Assembly: GCA_013816725.1 (NCBI GenBank)
Contig: JACDEA010000033.1
Span: 1-11,505, forward strand
Direction: 5' to 3'
DNA: 11,505 nt
DNA from: Actinomycetota bacterium
GTDB lineage: Bacteria; Actinomycetota; Acidimicrobiia; Acidimicrobiales; JACDEA01
Part shown: piece after piece, positions 6,231 to 11,505 of the stretch
Numbering within the stretch: the stretch's first letter is position 1
How the letters are laid out: the number at the start of each line of letters is the position of its first letter
The notes under the pieces: model-generated
Databases searched by the model: none
Seen by the model: only the letters and a program-made list of their open reading frames with translations
Told to the model about the DNA's origin: nothing
Program-made: the position numbers and the translations under genes

Positions 6231-6627
6231 TGTCGGAGATGCGCTGCGCGAGCTCGGCGGCGGTGGGGTCCGGCGTCCCGGACTGCATGGCCATGAGCTT
6301 GGTCATGTCGCCCTGCACCTTCACCTTGCCGGCCATGAAGGCCTGCATGCCCGCCTGCGGGTTCTGATCCACGAAGATCGACTTGGCGGTCTGGTAGTCG
6401 AGCGTGACCGTGACATCGGGGTCGTCGATGTGGCCGCTATCCATCTCCATCTCACCGGAGGACGTGTCCATGTACGCGTTGACGGTACCCTCGCCGAAGG
6501 GGACGTCGGTGATGATCTGATTCATCTTGACGGTGTGGGCCGACGGAGCGGTCTTGCCCCGATATTCCTCACGGACCTTCTTGGCCTCGGCCATCCACTC
6601 GTCGCTGAGAAACGGGAACTTGGCCAC
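6220..6627 (-). CDS. SCP2 sterol-carrier-domain protein
   Basis: 135 residues, a single cytosolic SCP2 domain filling the whole protein. Recognisable parts: MDTSSGEMEMDSG (beta strands), DDPDVTVTLDYQTAKSIF (68-85, the usual PDVTITL-type segment), and QAFMAGKVKVQGDMTKLMAM (95-114, the GKxKVxGD hallmark). Such domains bind fatty acids, acyl-CoA or sterols in a hydrophobic tunnel; in eukaryotes SCP2 is also the C-terminal module of MFE-2. Start: GTG 6627-6625 with Shine-Dalgarno AAGGAG on the minus strand (6639-6634) six bases upstream. A -10-like TAGCGT (minus strand 6663-6658) would give a leader of about 20 nt. It diverges from the MFS gene at 6693 across 65 bp and overlaps the 3' end of the other MFS gene by 11 bp. 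Together with the SDR gene it hints at lipid metabolism; its actual ligand is unknown. Confidence 0.9.
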   Translation of the reverse strand: MAKFPFLSDEWMAEAKKVREEYRGKTAPSAHTVKMNQIITDVPFGEGTVNAYMDTSSGEMEMDSGHIDDPDVTVTLDYQTAKSIFVDQNPQAGMQAFMAGKVKVQGDMTKLMAMQSGTPDPTAAELAQRISDITE

Positions 6628-6633
6628 CGGCTG

Positions 6634-6639
6634 CTCCTT
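6634..6639 (-). promoter_or_regulatory. Shine-Dalgarno AAGGAG deciding the GTG start of the SCP2 gene
   Basis: Plus-strand CTCCTT reads AAGGAG on the minus strand, six bases before GTG 6627-6625. This supports the GTG start. Confidence 0.75.
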
Positions 6640-6657
6640 GTTGTTTGGGGTTGCCCG

Positions 6658-6663
6658 ACGCTA
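6658..6663 (-). promoter_or_regulatory. candidate -10 box TAGCGT for the SCP2 gene
   Basis: Plus-strand ACGCTA is TAGCGT on the minus strand, fitting TANNNT. It lies 16 bp from the divergent TATGAT box of the MFS gene, so the two promoters would be back to back and could compete for RNA polymerase. Confidence 0.4.
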
Positions 6664-6678
6664 GCCGTCGCCCCTGCG

Positions 6679-6684
6679 TATGAT
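6679..6684 (+). promoter_or_regulatory. -10 box TATGAT for leaderless MFS mRNA
   Basis: TATGAT is close to the sigma-A consensus TATAAT and ends 8 nt before ATG 6693. No Shine-Dalgarno is seen, so a leaderless transcript is likely. This also supports the long, basic N-terminus as real coding sequence. Confidence 0.65.
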
Positions 6685-6692
6685 CCGCGCCG

Positions 6693-8174
6693 ATGGCGCA
6701 GCCCCGCGGCAACGGGTCCAAGGCCACGTCGAAGTCGGTGAAGAAAGCGCCGGCCAAGGCGGCCTCGGTCAAAAAGGCAGCGACGCCGACCGCGAAGCGG
6801 TCCGCTACGTCGCCGGCGAAACCGCGCAAGACCGTGGCGACCGCCGTCGCCACGGGCGTGCCCCTCGAATTCGAGCCGACCATCGCCGCGGTATCGGAGC
6901 CGGAGTTGCCGCGCGACGAGGGTTACCTCCGTCTCCTGTTGCTCCTGCTGATCTCGGCCGCCTTCTTCGAGGGCTACGACAGCTCGATCCTGGCCCTGCT
7001 GCTCCCGAACATCCAGAGCACGTTCCACGTCAGCGAGGCGGTGCTCGGCCTCACGCGAATCCCGATCGAGCTGGGATTGTTCGTGGCCTTCTTCGTCACC
7101 CGATTGTCCGACAGAGTCGGCCGCCGGCCGTTGCTGTTGTGGTCGGTCGTCGGCTACACGCTGTTCACGGCGTTGACCGCCGTCAGCTGGAACATCTGGT
7201 CCTTTGCGTTCTTCCAGTTCGGTTCGCGGATCTTCCTGGGCGCCGAGTACGCCGTCGGCGTCACGATGATCGTCGAGGAGTTCCCGGCCGCCCGGCGCGG
7301 GCGCGCCCTCGGCACGCTTCTTACCTTCGCCGCGCTCGGCACCATCGTCGTGGGCGTCCTGCTCGGCGCCGGGCTCCAGGACGGCCCACTGGAGTGGCGC
7401 GCGTTCTACCTCATTGGCCTGCTCCCCTTGCTGGCCCTGTCGTTCTACCGCCGGCGCTTGCGCGAGACCCGGCGGTTCCTCGAGGAGAAGGCCAAGCGCG
7501 ACGCCGGCCAGTCCGTCGAGAAGGTGCCGTTCCTCGAGCCGTGGAAGCCGATGTACCGGCGCAACCTCGTGCTCGTCGGGCTCATCCACATGCTGCGGTC
7601 GATCCCGCTGTTCGGCAGCACGGCCTGGTGGGCGTTCTACGCCGAGCGGGAGCGCGGGTTCAGCTCGGGTGAGGTCGCCGTCTACATCATCGCCGCTTAC
7701 GGCATCGGCTGCGTCGGCTACTACGTCTGCGGCCGCTCCATGGAGCGGTGGGGGCGTCGCCCGACGGCGATGGTGTACTTCGCCGGCGGCATCTTCTTCT
7801 CGATCGTGCTCTTCCAGGTGAGCGACAAGGTCGTGAGCTTCTTCGGCCTTATGCTCGCGGTGTTCTTCGGCCTCGGGATGGGGCCGGTGATGAGCTCGTT
7901 CGCCACCGAGCTGTTCCCGACCGAGATCCGCGGCCAGGCCGCGGCATGGATCCGCAACTGGTTCGAGATCGCCGGCTACGTATTCGGCCCGGCGCTGGTC
8001 GGCATCCTCGGCGACCACTCCACCGGCGCCATCGGCAACATCGGCGACACCGTCACCCTGCTGATGGTCCTCCAGATACCGACGTTGTGGCTCGTGTGGC
8101 GATACATGCCCGAGACGAAGGGGATGGAGCTCGAGGACATCGCTGAGCGCGAAGTAGCGGTCGTGACCACATGA
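6693..8174 (+). CDS. MFS transporter, sugar/metabolite:H+ symporter type, with basic H1-like N-terminal tail
   Basis: 493 residues, predicted 12 TM helices (first about 78-98). Signatures: AAFFEGYDSSILALLLPNI around TM1 with the acidic GYD, motif A RLSDRVGRRP (137-146), a matching RSMERWGRRP (348-357) after the sixth-seventh helix region, ELFPTEIRGQ (406-415) and PETKG (473-477), which together mark the sugar-porter and related metabolite symporter families. Substrate unknown. Odd: residues 1-50 form a Lys/Ala/Ser/Pro-rich tail (for example SVKKAPAKAASVKKAATPTA) like histone H1 or HU tails, with about nine Lys and several Arg and almost no acidic residues; it should be cytosolic. The start is ATG 6693, preceded by TATGAT at leaderless spacing; no other Met occurs before residue 192. 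The stop overlaps the next gene (ATGA), so the downstream small membrane protein is translationally coupled to it. Confidence 0.88.
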   Translation: MAQPRGNGSKATSKSVKKAPAKAASVKKAATPTAKRSATSPAKPRKTVATAVATGVPLEFEPTIAAVSEPELPRDEGYLRLLLLLLISAAFFEGYDSSILALLLPNIQSTFHVSEAVLGLTRIPIELGLFVAFFVTRLSDRVGRRPLLLWSVVGYTLFTALTAVSWNIWSFAFFQFGSRIFLGAEYAVGVTMIVEEFPAARRGRALGTLLTFAALGTIVVGVLLGAGLQDGPLEWRAFYLIGLLPLLALSFYRRRLRETRRFLEEKAKRDAGQSVEKVPFLEPWKPMYRRNLVLVGLIHMLRSIPLFGSTAWWAFYAERERGFSSGEVAVYIIAAYGIGCVGYYVCGRSMERWGRRPTAMVYFAGGIFFSIVLFQVSDKVVSFFGLMLAVFFGLGMGPVMSSFATELFPTEIRGQAAAWIRNWFEIAGYVFGPALVGILGDHSTGAIGNIGDTVTLLMVLQIPTLWLVWRYMPETKGMELEDIAEREVAVVTT

Positions 8175-8740
8175 AGACGCGCAGCTTCGTCACCGGACTC
8201 GTCGTGTGTTTCCTCGTGTTCGTCGCCATCGGCGGCGTGATCCGCACCCTCAACGCCGGCCACCACCGCCCCGAAGGAGCGGCCGAGCGGTGGCTCGCGG
8301 CGGTCAGCGACACCACCCGCAAGGGCGTGCGCGACGACGCCGTCAAGCGGGCCGAGAAGATCGGCCCCGTGTCCGTGGCCGCCCCGCTGATACCCGCCGA
8401 GACCCACGACAAGGGCGCGTTCCCCGACCTCGAGGTCGGAAAGGCCACCGTGAACGGCACGACGGCCCGGGTGCCCTATCAGCTCCATCAGCGCGACGTC
8501 GACGAGCCGAAGGTCGGCGTGATCGTGCTGGACAAGGCGGGCAACGACTGGCACGTCACCTCGCTCGACGCACGCCAGCCTGCCGAGCACGTGCCGTCGG
8601 AGGGTGGGGCGCCGCCGTCGAGTGCTCCGGTGGGTCTGTGGGTCGTGGCCATTGTGGGGGGACTGCTCGTGACGATCGGCGCCAGCGCCCTCGTCGAGTG
8701 GACCACCCGCTCGGCCAGGAATTCGCTGGCCACCGCGTAA
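8171..8740 (+). CDS. hypothetical protein with two terminal membrane segments
   Basis: 189 residues, no family recognised. TM1 is about 7-25 (VTGLVVCFLVFVAIGGV) after MKTRS; TM2 is about 154-175 near the C-terminus, followed by a short tail. The 125 residues between them are soluble and mixed alpha/beta: a helix AAERWLAAVSDTTRKGVRDDAVKRAEK, then strands GKATVNGTTARVPYQL and KVGVIVLDKAGNDWHVTSLD. This helix-then-sheet order resembles the NTF2-like/lumazine-binding type of extracytoplasmic domain (inference, low confidence). A Pro/Ser-rich linker leads into TM2. The middle would be outside if the N-terminus is inside. ATG 8171 overlaps the MFS stop (ATGA), arguing for translational coupling and a possible accessory role for that transporter. 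Its TAA is the first part of the likely -10 box of the ferredoxin gene. Confidence 0.8.
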   Translation: MKTRSFVTGLVVCFLVFVAIGGVIRTLNAGHHRPEGAAERWLAAVSDTTRKGVRDDAVKRAEKIGPVSVAAPLIPAETHDKGAFPDLEVGKATVNGTTARVPYQLHQRDVDEPKVGVIVLDKAGNDWHVTSLDARQPAEHVPSEGGAPPSSAPVGLWVVAIVGGLLVTIGASALVEWTTRSARNSLATA

Positions 8741-8743
8741 TCT
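8738..8743 (+). promoter_or_regulatory. candidate -10 box TAATCT for the ferredoxin gene
   Basis: TAATCT begins with the TAA stop codon of the preceding gene and ends 9 nt before ATG 8753. There is no clear Shine-Dalgarno (only GGA at 8744-8746), so a leaderless or near-leaderless start is plausible. Confidence 0.5.
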
Positions 8744-8752
8744 GGACCTCTT

Positions 8753-9058
8753 ATGCCGGCAGGCACGCGAGTGGATCGGCTCGAGTCGAAAGCGCGCAAC
8801 CCCAAGTGGAAGAACGCGCCACTCAAGATCGACATGTCGATCTGCATCAACTGCGATGCGTGCATGCGTCACTGCCCGCCGCAGTTCGGCGCCATCTTCA
8901 ACCACGGGATCGACGTGATCATCATCCCGGAGTTGTGCTCGGGTTGCGACAAGTGCCTCGACCCGTGCCCCGTCGACTGCATCCACCCCGATCCGGACTG
9001 GCAGCCCGCCCCGGCCGACTGGTGGGACGAGCCGGCGACCGACGACCGATACCGGTAA
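8753..9058 (+). CDS. 2[4Fe-4S] ferredoxin-like protein
   Basis: 101 residues, small soluble electron carrier. Two clusters are readable: CINCDACMRHCP (C31, C34, C37, C41) and CSGCDKCLDPCP (C62, C65, C68, C72), each CxxCxxCxxxCP, with an extra Cys at 76 (CPVDC). Residues 1-30 are a basic extension (RLESKARNPKWKNAPLKID) and the last 20 are acidic and Trp-rich (DWQPAPADWWDEPATDD); both exceed a minimal bacterial ferredoxin. Each 4Fe-4S cluster passes one electron at low potential; the partner cannot be read here since no oxidoreductase is adjacent. The extended tails may guide partner docking (inference). It seems singly transcribed: TAATCT upstream, a hairpin 10 nt after the stop. The name FdxA would be premature. 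Confidence 0.9.
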   Translation: MPAGTRVDRLESKARNPKWKNAPLKIDMSICINCDACMRHCPPQFGAIFNHGIDVIIIPELCSGCDKCLDPCPVDCIHPDPDWQPAPADWWDEPATDDRYR

Positions 9059-9067
9059 CTCGCCTGC

Positions 9068-9111
9068 GTGTCGGTGGCGAATAGCCGAATCGGCACATCA
9101 CCCACCGACAC
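9068..9111 (+). terminator. inverted repeat after the ferredoxin gene, probable terminator
   Basis: GTGTCGGTGG (9068-9077) is the exact reverse complement of CCACCGACAC (9102-9111). The 24-nt loop contains a small palindrome, GCCGAATCGGC (9084-9094). It lies 10 nt after the ferredoxin stop and about 60 nt before the gatC -10 box. No T-run follows. The remaining bases to 9172 show nothing else convincing. Confidence 0.55.
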
Positions 9112-9172
9112 CCGATCGTTGACGTGGCTCCGCCAAGCGACCAACTCGAGAAGCGCCTTCCGCAGTAGCAGT

Positions 9173-9178
9173 TAGCCT
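9173..9178 (+). promoter_or_regulatory. -10 box TAGCCT for leaderless gatCAB mRNA
   Basis: TAGCCT ends 7 nt before ATG 9186, with no Shine-Dalgarno between. Its sequence equals the SDR -10 candidate and its spacing equals that of the kinase and first MFS genes. Confidence 0.6.
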
Positions 9179-9185
9179 CGGCTCC

Positions 9186-9488
9186 ATGCCGGAGCGCCTG
9201 ACCAGGGAAGACGTCGCCCATGTGGCCTACCTGGCCCGCCTCGACATCACCGACGACGAGATCGAGCTGTACACCGAGCAGCTGGCCGCCGTGCTCGATC
9301 ACGCCGCCGACGTCGCCGCGCTCGACACCAGCGGCGTCCCGCCCACCGCCCACCCGCTGCCGATCAGCAACGTGCTCCGCGACGACGTCGTTACTCCGAG
9401 TCTCGACCGCGACGAGGTGCTGGCCCAGGCGCCCGCCGTCGAGGATCAGCGGTTCCGGGTGCCCCGCATACTGGGAGAGGCGCCGTGA
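9186..9488 (+). CDS. gatC: Asp-tRNA(Asn)/Glu-tRNA(Gln) amidotransferase subunit C
   Basis: 100 residues, the usual size for GatC. It begins with the conserved amphipathic segment LTREDVAHVAYLARLDITDDE, followed by LYTEQLAAVLDHAADVAALDTSGV, the proline-rich PPTAHPLPISNVLRDDV that wraps between GatA and GatB in known structures, and RFRVPRILGE at the end. GatC stabilises the GatA-GatB complex, which amidates misacylated Asp-tRNA(Asn) and/or Glu-tRNA(Gln) in the cytosol. Start ATG 9186 follows TAGCCT by 7 nt. Its stop overlaps the GTG start of gatA (GTGA), so the subunits are translated in a coupled way. Confidence 0.95.
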   Translation: MPERLTREDVAHVAYLARLDITDDEIELYTEQLAAVLDHAADVAALDTSGVPPTAHPLPISNVLRDDVVTPSLDRDEVLAQAPAVEDQRFRVPRILGEAP

Positions 9489-10912
9489 CGGCTGTCGAGA
9501 TCGCCGCCGGCGTCCGGGCCGGCACCACCACGGCCCGTCAGGTGCTCGAGAGTCACCTGAGCGCGATCGCGGCGCGTGACCCCGAGCTGCACGCGTTCAA
9601 CCTGGTCATCACCGACGAGGCCCGCCAAGCGGCCGACGCCGTCGACCTGCTGGTGGCCAAGGGCGCCGACCCGGGCCCACTGGCCGGCGTGCCCGTCGCC
9701 CTCAAGGACAACATGTGCACGCGTGGCGTCCCCACCACGTGTAGCAGCCGCATCCTCGAGGGATGGCGGCCGCCCTATGACGCCACCGTCGTCGAGCGCA
9801 TCGTCGCCGCCGGCGGGATCGTCGTGGGCAAGACCAACCTCGACGAGTTCGCCATGGGCAGCTCCACGGAGAACTCGGCCTTCGGTCCGACCCGCAACCC
9901 GCACGATCTCACCCGTGTGCCCGGCGGCTCCAGCGGCGGCAGCGCGGCCGCAGTGGCGGCCGGCTTCGCCCCGCTGGCGCTGGGCAGCGACACCGGCGGA
10001 TCCATCCGCCAGCCCGCCGCACTGTGCGGAGTCGTCGGGATGAAGCCGACGTACGGCGTGGTGTCGCGGTACGGCCTCGTCGCCTTCGCCAGCAGCCTCG
10101 ACCAGATCGGGCCCTTCGCCACCACCGTCGAGGACGCCGCGTTGCTGCTCGAAGTCACCGGCGGTCACGACCCGCGGGACTCGACGTCGCTCGACCGGTC
10201 GGCCCCCGCGGTCGTGCAAGAGGTGCGCAAGGGCGTCGAAGGCCTGCGCGTCGGCGTGGTCCGCGAACTGCTCGAAGGCGTCGATCCCGATGTGGCCGCC
10301 CGCGTCCACGACGTGGCCGATGCGCTGACCGCGGCCGGCGCCAAGGTCGACGATGCGTCGGTGCCGGCGACGGTCTACGGCGTGTCGGCGTACTACCTGA
10401 TCGCGCCGGCCGAGGCGTCGAGCAACCTGGCTCGGTACGACGGCGTGCGCTATGGCGCCCGGGTCGACGGGCCGGACATCAACGCCATGTACGGCGCGAC
10501 CCGCGCCGCCGGTTTCGGCCCCGAGGTTAAGCGCCGGATCATGCTGGGCACCTACGCCTTGTCCGCCGGCTACTACGACGCGTACTACGGCCAGGCGCAG
10601 CGCACCCGCACGCTCATCATCCGCGACTTCGACGCCGCCTACGAGCGCTTCGACGTACTCCTCTCGCCGACGTCGCCGACGACGGCCTTCGAGTTCGGCG
10701 CCAAGTCCGACCCGCTCACGATGTACCTCTCCGATGTCTGCACCATCCCGAGCAACCTGGCCGGGCATCCGGCGATCAGCGTGCCGTTCAGGACCGATGG
10801 CGCCGGGCTCCCGGTCGGGGTGCAGGTGATGGCGCCGGCGTTGGGCGAGCCGGTGATGTTCCGCGTCGCCGCCGCCATCGAGCGAGCCGCGCAGTCCGGA
10901 GGCGACCAGTGA
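9485..10912 (+). CDS. gatA: Asp-tRNA(Asn)/Glu-tRNA(Gln) amidotransferase subunit A (amidase)
   Basis: 475 residues, full length for GatA. It hydrolyses glutamine to release ammonia, which is channelled to GatB. The amidase signature is complete: K74 in VALKDN, the GGSSGGSAAAVAAG segment with cis-Ser S149, and the nucleophile S173 in SDTGGSIRQPA, the Lys/cis-Ser/Ser triad (K79/S154/S178 in S. aureus GatA). Further family features are GKTNLDEFAMGSSTENS (115-131), KPTYGVVSRYGLVAFASSLD, and the C-terminal LSPTSPTTAF and SNLAGHPAISVP blocks. It starts at GTG 9485, overlapping the gatC stop, and its own TGA (10910-10912) overlaps the gatB GTG. Nothing is truncated or missing. Confidence 0.97.
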   Translation: MTAVEIAAGVRAGTTTARQVLESHLSAIAARDPELHAFNLVITDEARQAADAVDLLVAKGADPGPLAGVPVALKDNMCTRGVPTTCSSRILEGWRPPYDATVVERIVAAGGIVVGKTNLDEFAMGSSTENSAFGPTRNPHDLTRVPGGSSGGSAAAVAAGFAPLALGSDTGGSIRQPAALCGVVGMKPTYGVVSRYGLVAFASSLDQIGPFATTVEDAALLLEVTGGHDPRDSTSLDRSAPAVVQEVRKGVEGLRVGVVRELLEGVDPDVAARVHDVADALTAAGAKVDDASVPATVYGVSAYYLIAPAEASSNLARYDGVRYGARVDGPDINAMYGATRAAGFGPEVKRRIMLGTYALSAGYYDAYYGQAQRTRTLIIRDFDAAYERFDVLLSPTSPTTAFEFGAKSDPLTMYLSDVCTIPSNLAGHPAISVPFRTDGAGLPVGVQVMAPALGEPVMFRVAAAIERAAQSGGDQ

Positions 10913-11505
10913 CCGACTACGAGCCGGTCATCGGCCTCGAGGTCCACTGCGAGCTGAAGACGGCGAGCAAGCTGTTCTGCGGTTGCGCCAACGAGTTCGG
11001 CGCCGAGCCCAACACGCACATCTGCCCGGTGTGTCTCGGCCTCCCTGGTTCGTTGCCGGTGATCAACCGCCAGGCGGTCGAGCTGGCCATGCGCATCGGC
11101 CTGGCCCTCAATTGCGAGGTACGCCCGAGCATCTTTCACCGCAAGAACTACTTCTATCCCGACATGCCGAAGGACTATCAGGTCAGCCAGTACGACGAGC
11201 CCATCAACGTCGGCGGGTTCCTCGAGTTGCCCGACGGGTCGCGCGTCGGCATCGAACGGGCCCACATGGAGGAGGACACCGGCAAGACGTCGCACGTCGG
11301 CGCGACGGGCCGCATCCACGGCGCCGACTACTCCCTAGTCGACTACAACCGCTCCGGCGTTCCCCTGGTGGAGATCGTGAGCGCGCCCGACATTCGCAGT
11401 GCCGAACAGGCCCGCGCCTACGTGAGCGAGCTGCGCTCCATCCTGGTTGCGGTCGGTGCGTCCGACGGCAAGATGGAGGAAGGGTCGCTGCGCGTCGACG
11501 CCAAC
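10909..11505 (+). CDS. gatB: Asp-tRNA(Asn)/Glu-tRNA(Gln) amidotransferase subunit B (3' end outside window)
   Basis: The first 199 residues are present; the frame is open to the window edge. GatB phosphorylates the misacylated aminoacyl-tRNA with ATP and transfers ammonia from GatA. It opens with YEPVIGLEVHCEL and then a zinc-ribbon pattern, CGC (about 24-26) with CPVC (about 40-43). Next come the kinase/transamidase-core motifs RKNYFYPDMPKDYQVSQYD, RAHMEEDTGKTSH, DYNRSGVPLVEIVS and DGKMEEGSLRVDAN. Start is GTG 10909 (MTDYEPVIG), which overlaps the gatA stop as GTGA, the third member of the same overlapping operon. The tRNA-binding tail (YqeY-like) would lie downstream. Confidence 0.95.
   Translation, partial: MTDYEPVIGLEVHCELKTASKLFCGCANEFGAEPNTHICPVCLGLPGSLPVINRQAVELAMRIGLALNCEVRPSIFHRKNYFYPDMPKDYQVSQYDEPINVGGFLELPDGSRVGIERAHMEEDTGKTSHVGATGRIHGADYSLVDYNRSGVPLVEIVSAPDIRSAEQARAYVSELRSILVAVGASDGKMEEGSLRVDAN

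Noticed and set aside
6522..8018. 498-codon minus-strand open frame opposite the second MFS gene
   Set aside because: The composition is dominated by Glu/Arg/Asp/Gln and His with no domain, typical of the antisense of a GC-rich gene; the plus-strand MFS motifs are unambiguous and the SCP2 gene covers its 3' flank.
9119..9124. TTGACG as a -35 box for gatC
   Set aside because: The hexamer is good, but no TANNNT follows at 16-18 bp; the gatC -10 candidate at 9173 is 48 bp downstream, too far.
1..11505. Defence, phage, CRISPR or biosynthetic-cluster content
   Set aside because: Every sizeable gene is explained by housekeeping, transport, kinase, redox or small membrane proteins; no direct-repeat array, nuclease, integrase, transposase or synthase motif was found.

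Overview
The window looks like ordinary chromosome from a very GC-rich actinobacterium. The evidence is strong G/C third-position bias, NAD-dependent LigA, GatCAB, a PASTA-domain Ser/Thr kinase, stand-alone SCP2 and MFE-2-type SDR proteins, and genes that start directly behind TANNNT -10 boxes. The flavour is closest to Acidimicrobiia-like lineages, but that placement is an inference from protein style, not a database result.

Layout. 3-737 (+): C-terminal third of ligA. 742-1628 (-): a two-gene operon (multi-pass membrane protein, then an anchored extracytoplasmic protein) convergent with ligA. 1688-3556 (+): PASTA Ser/Thr kinase, divergent from that operon. 3586-4464 (+): SDR of the peroxisomal MFE-2 / hydroxyacyl-CoA dehydrogenase type. 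4465-4763: gene-free stretch with two strong inverted repeats and an AT-richer island. 4764-6230 (+): DHA2-type MFS exporter. 6220-6627 (-): SCP2 lipid-carrier protein. 6693-8174 (+): second, sugar/metabolite-porter-type MFS protein with a histone-H1-like basic tail, translationally coupled to a small two-TM protein (8171-8740). 8753-9058 (+): 2[4Fe-4S] ferredoxin. 9186-11505 (+): gatC-gatA-gatB, with gatB running off the end.

How the parts fit. ligA and gatCAB are housekeeping (DNA repair/replication; Asn/Gln-tRNA transamidation). Between them lies a set of mostly separately promoted genes. The SDR and SCP2 proteins correspond to two of the three modules of the eukaryotic multifunctional enzyme MFE-2 and suggest fatty-acyl/sterol-type lipid metabolism.

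Regulation is readable. Kinase, both MFS genes, ferredoxin and gatC each have a TANNNT hexamer 7-9 nt before the ATG, the geometry of leaderless actinobacterial mRNAs. SDR and SCP2 instead have a -10 box, a short leader and a clear Shine-Dalgarno. The SDR Shine-Dalgarno is fully paired in a perfect 8-bp hairpin that could form only in read-through transcripts from the kinase.

I see no CRISPR, phage, defence or biosynthetic cluster and no intact mobile element. The most interesting items are the SDR leader hairpin, the structured 4465-4763 gap, the basic tail on the second MFS protein, and the unrecognised small membrane proteins.
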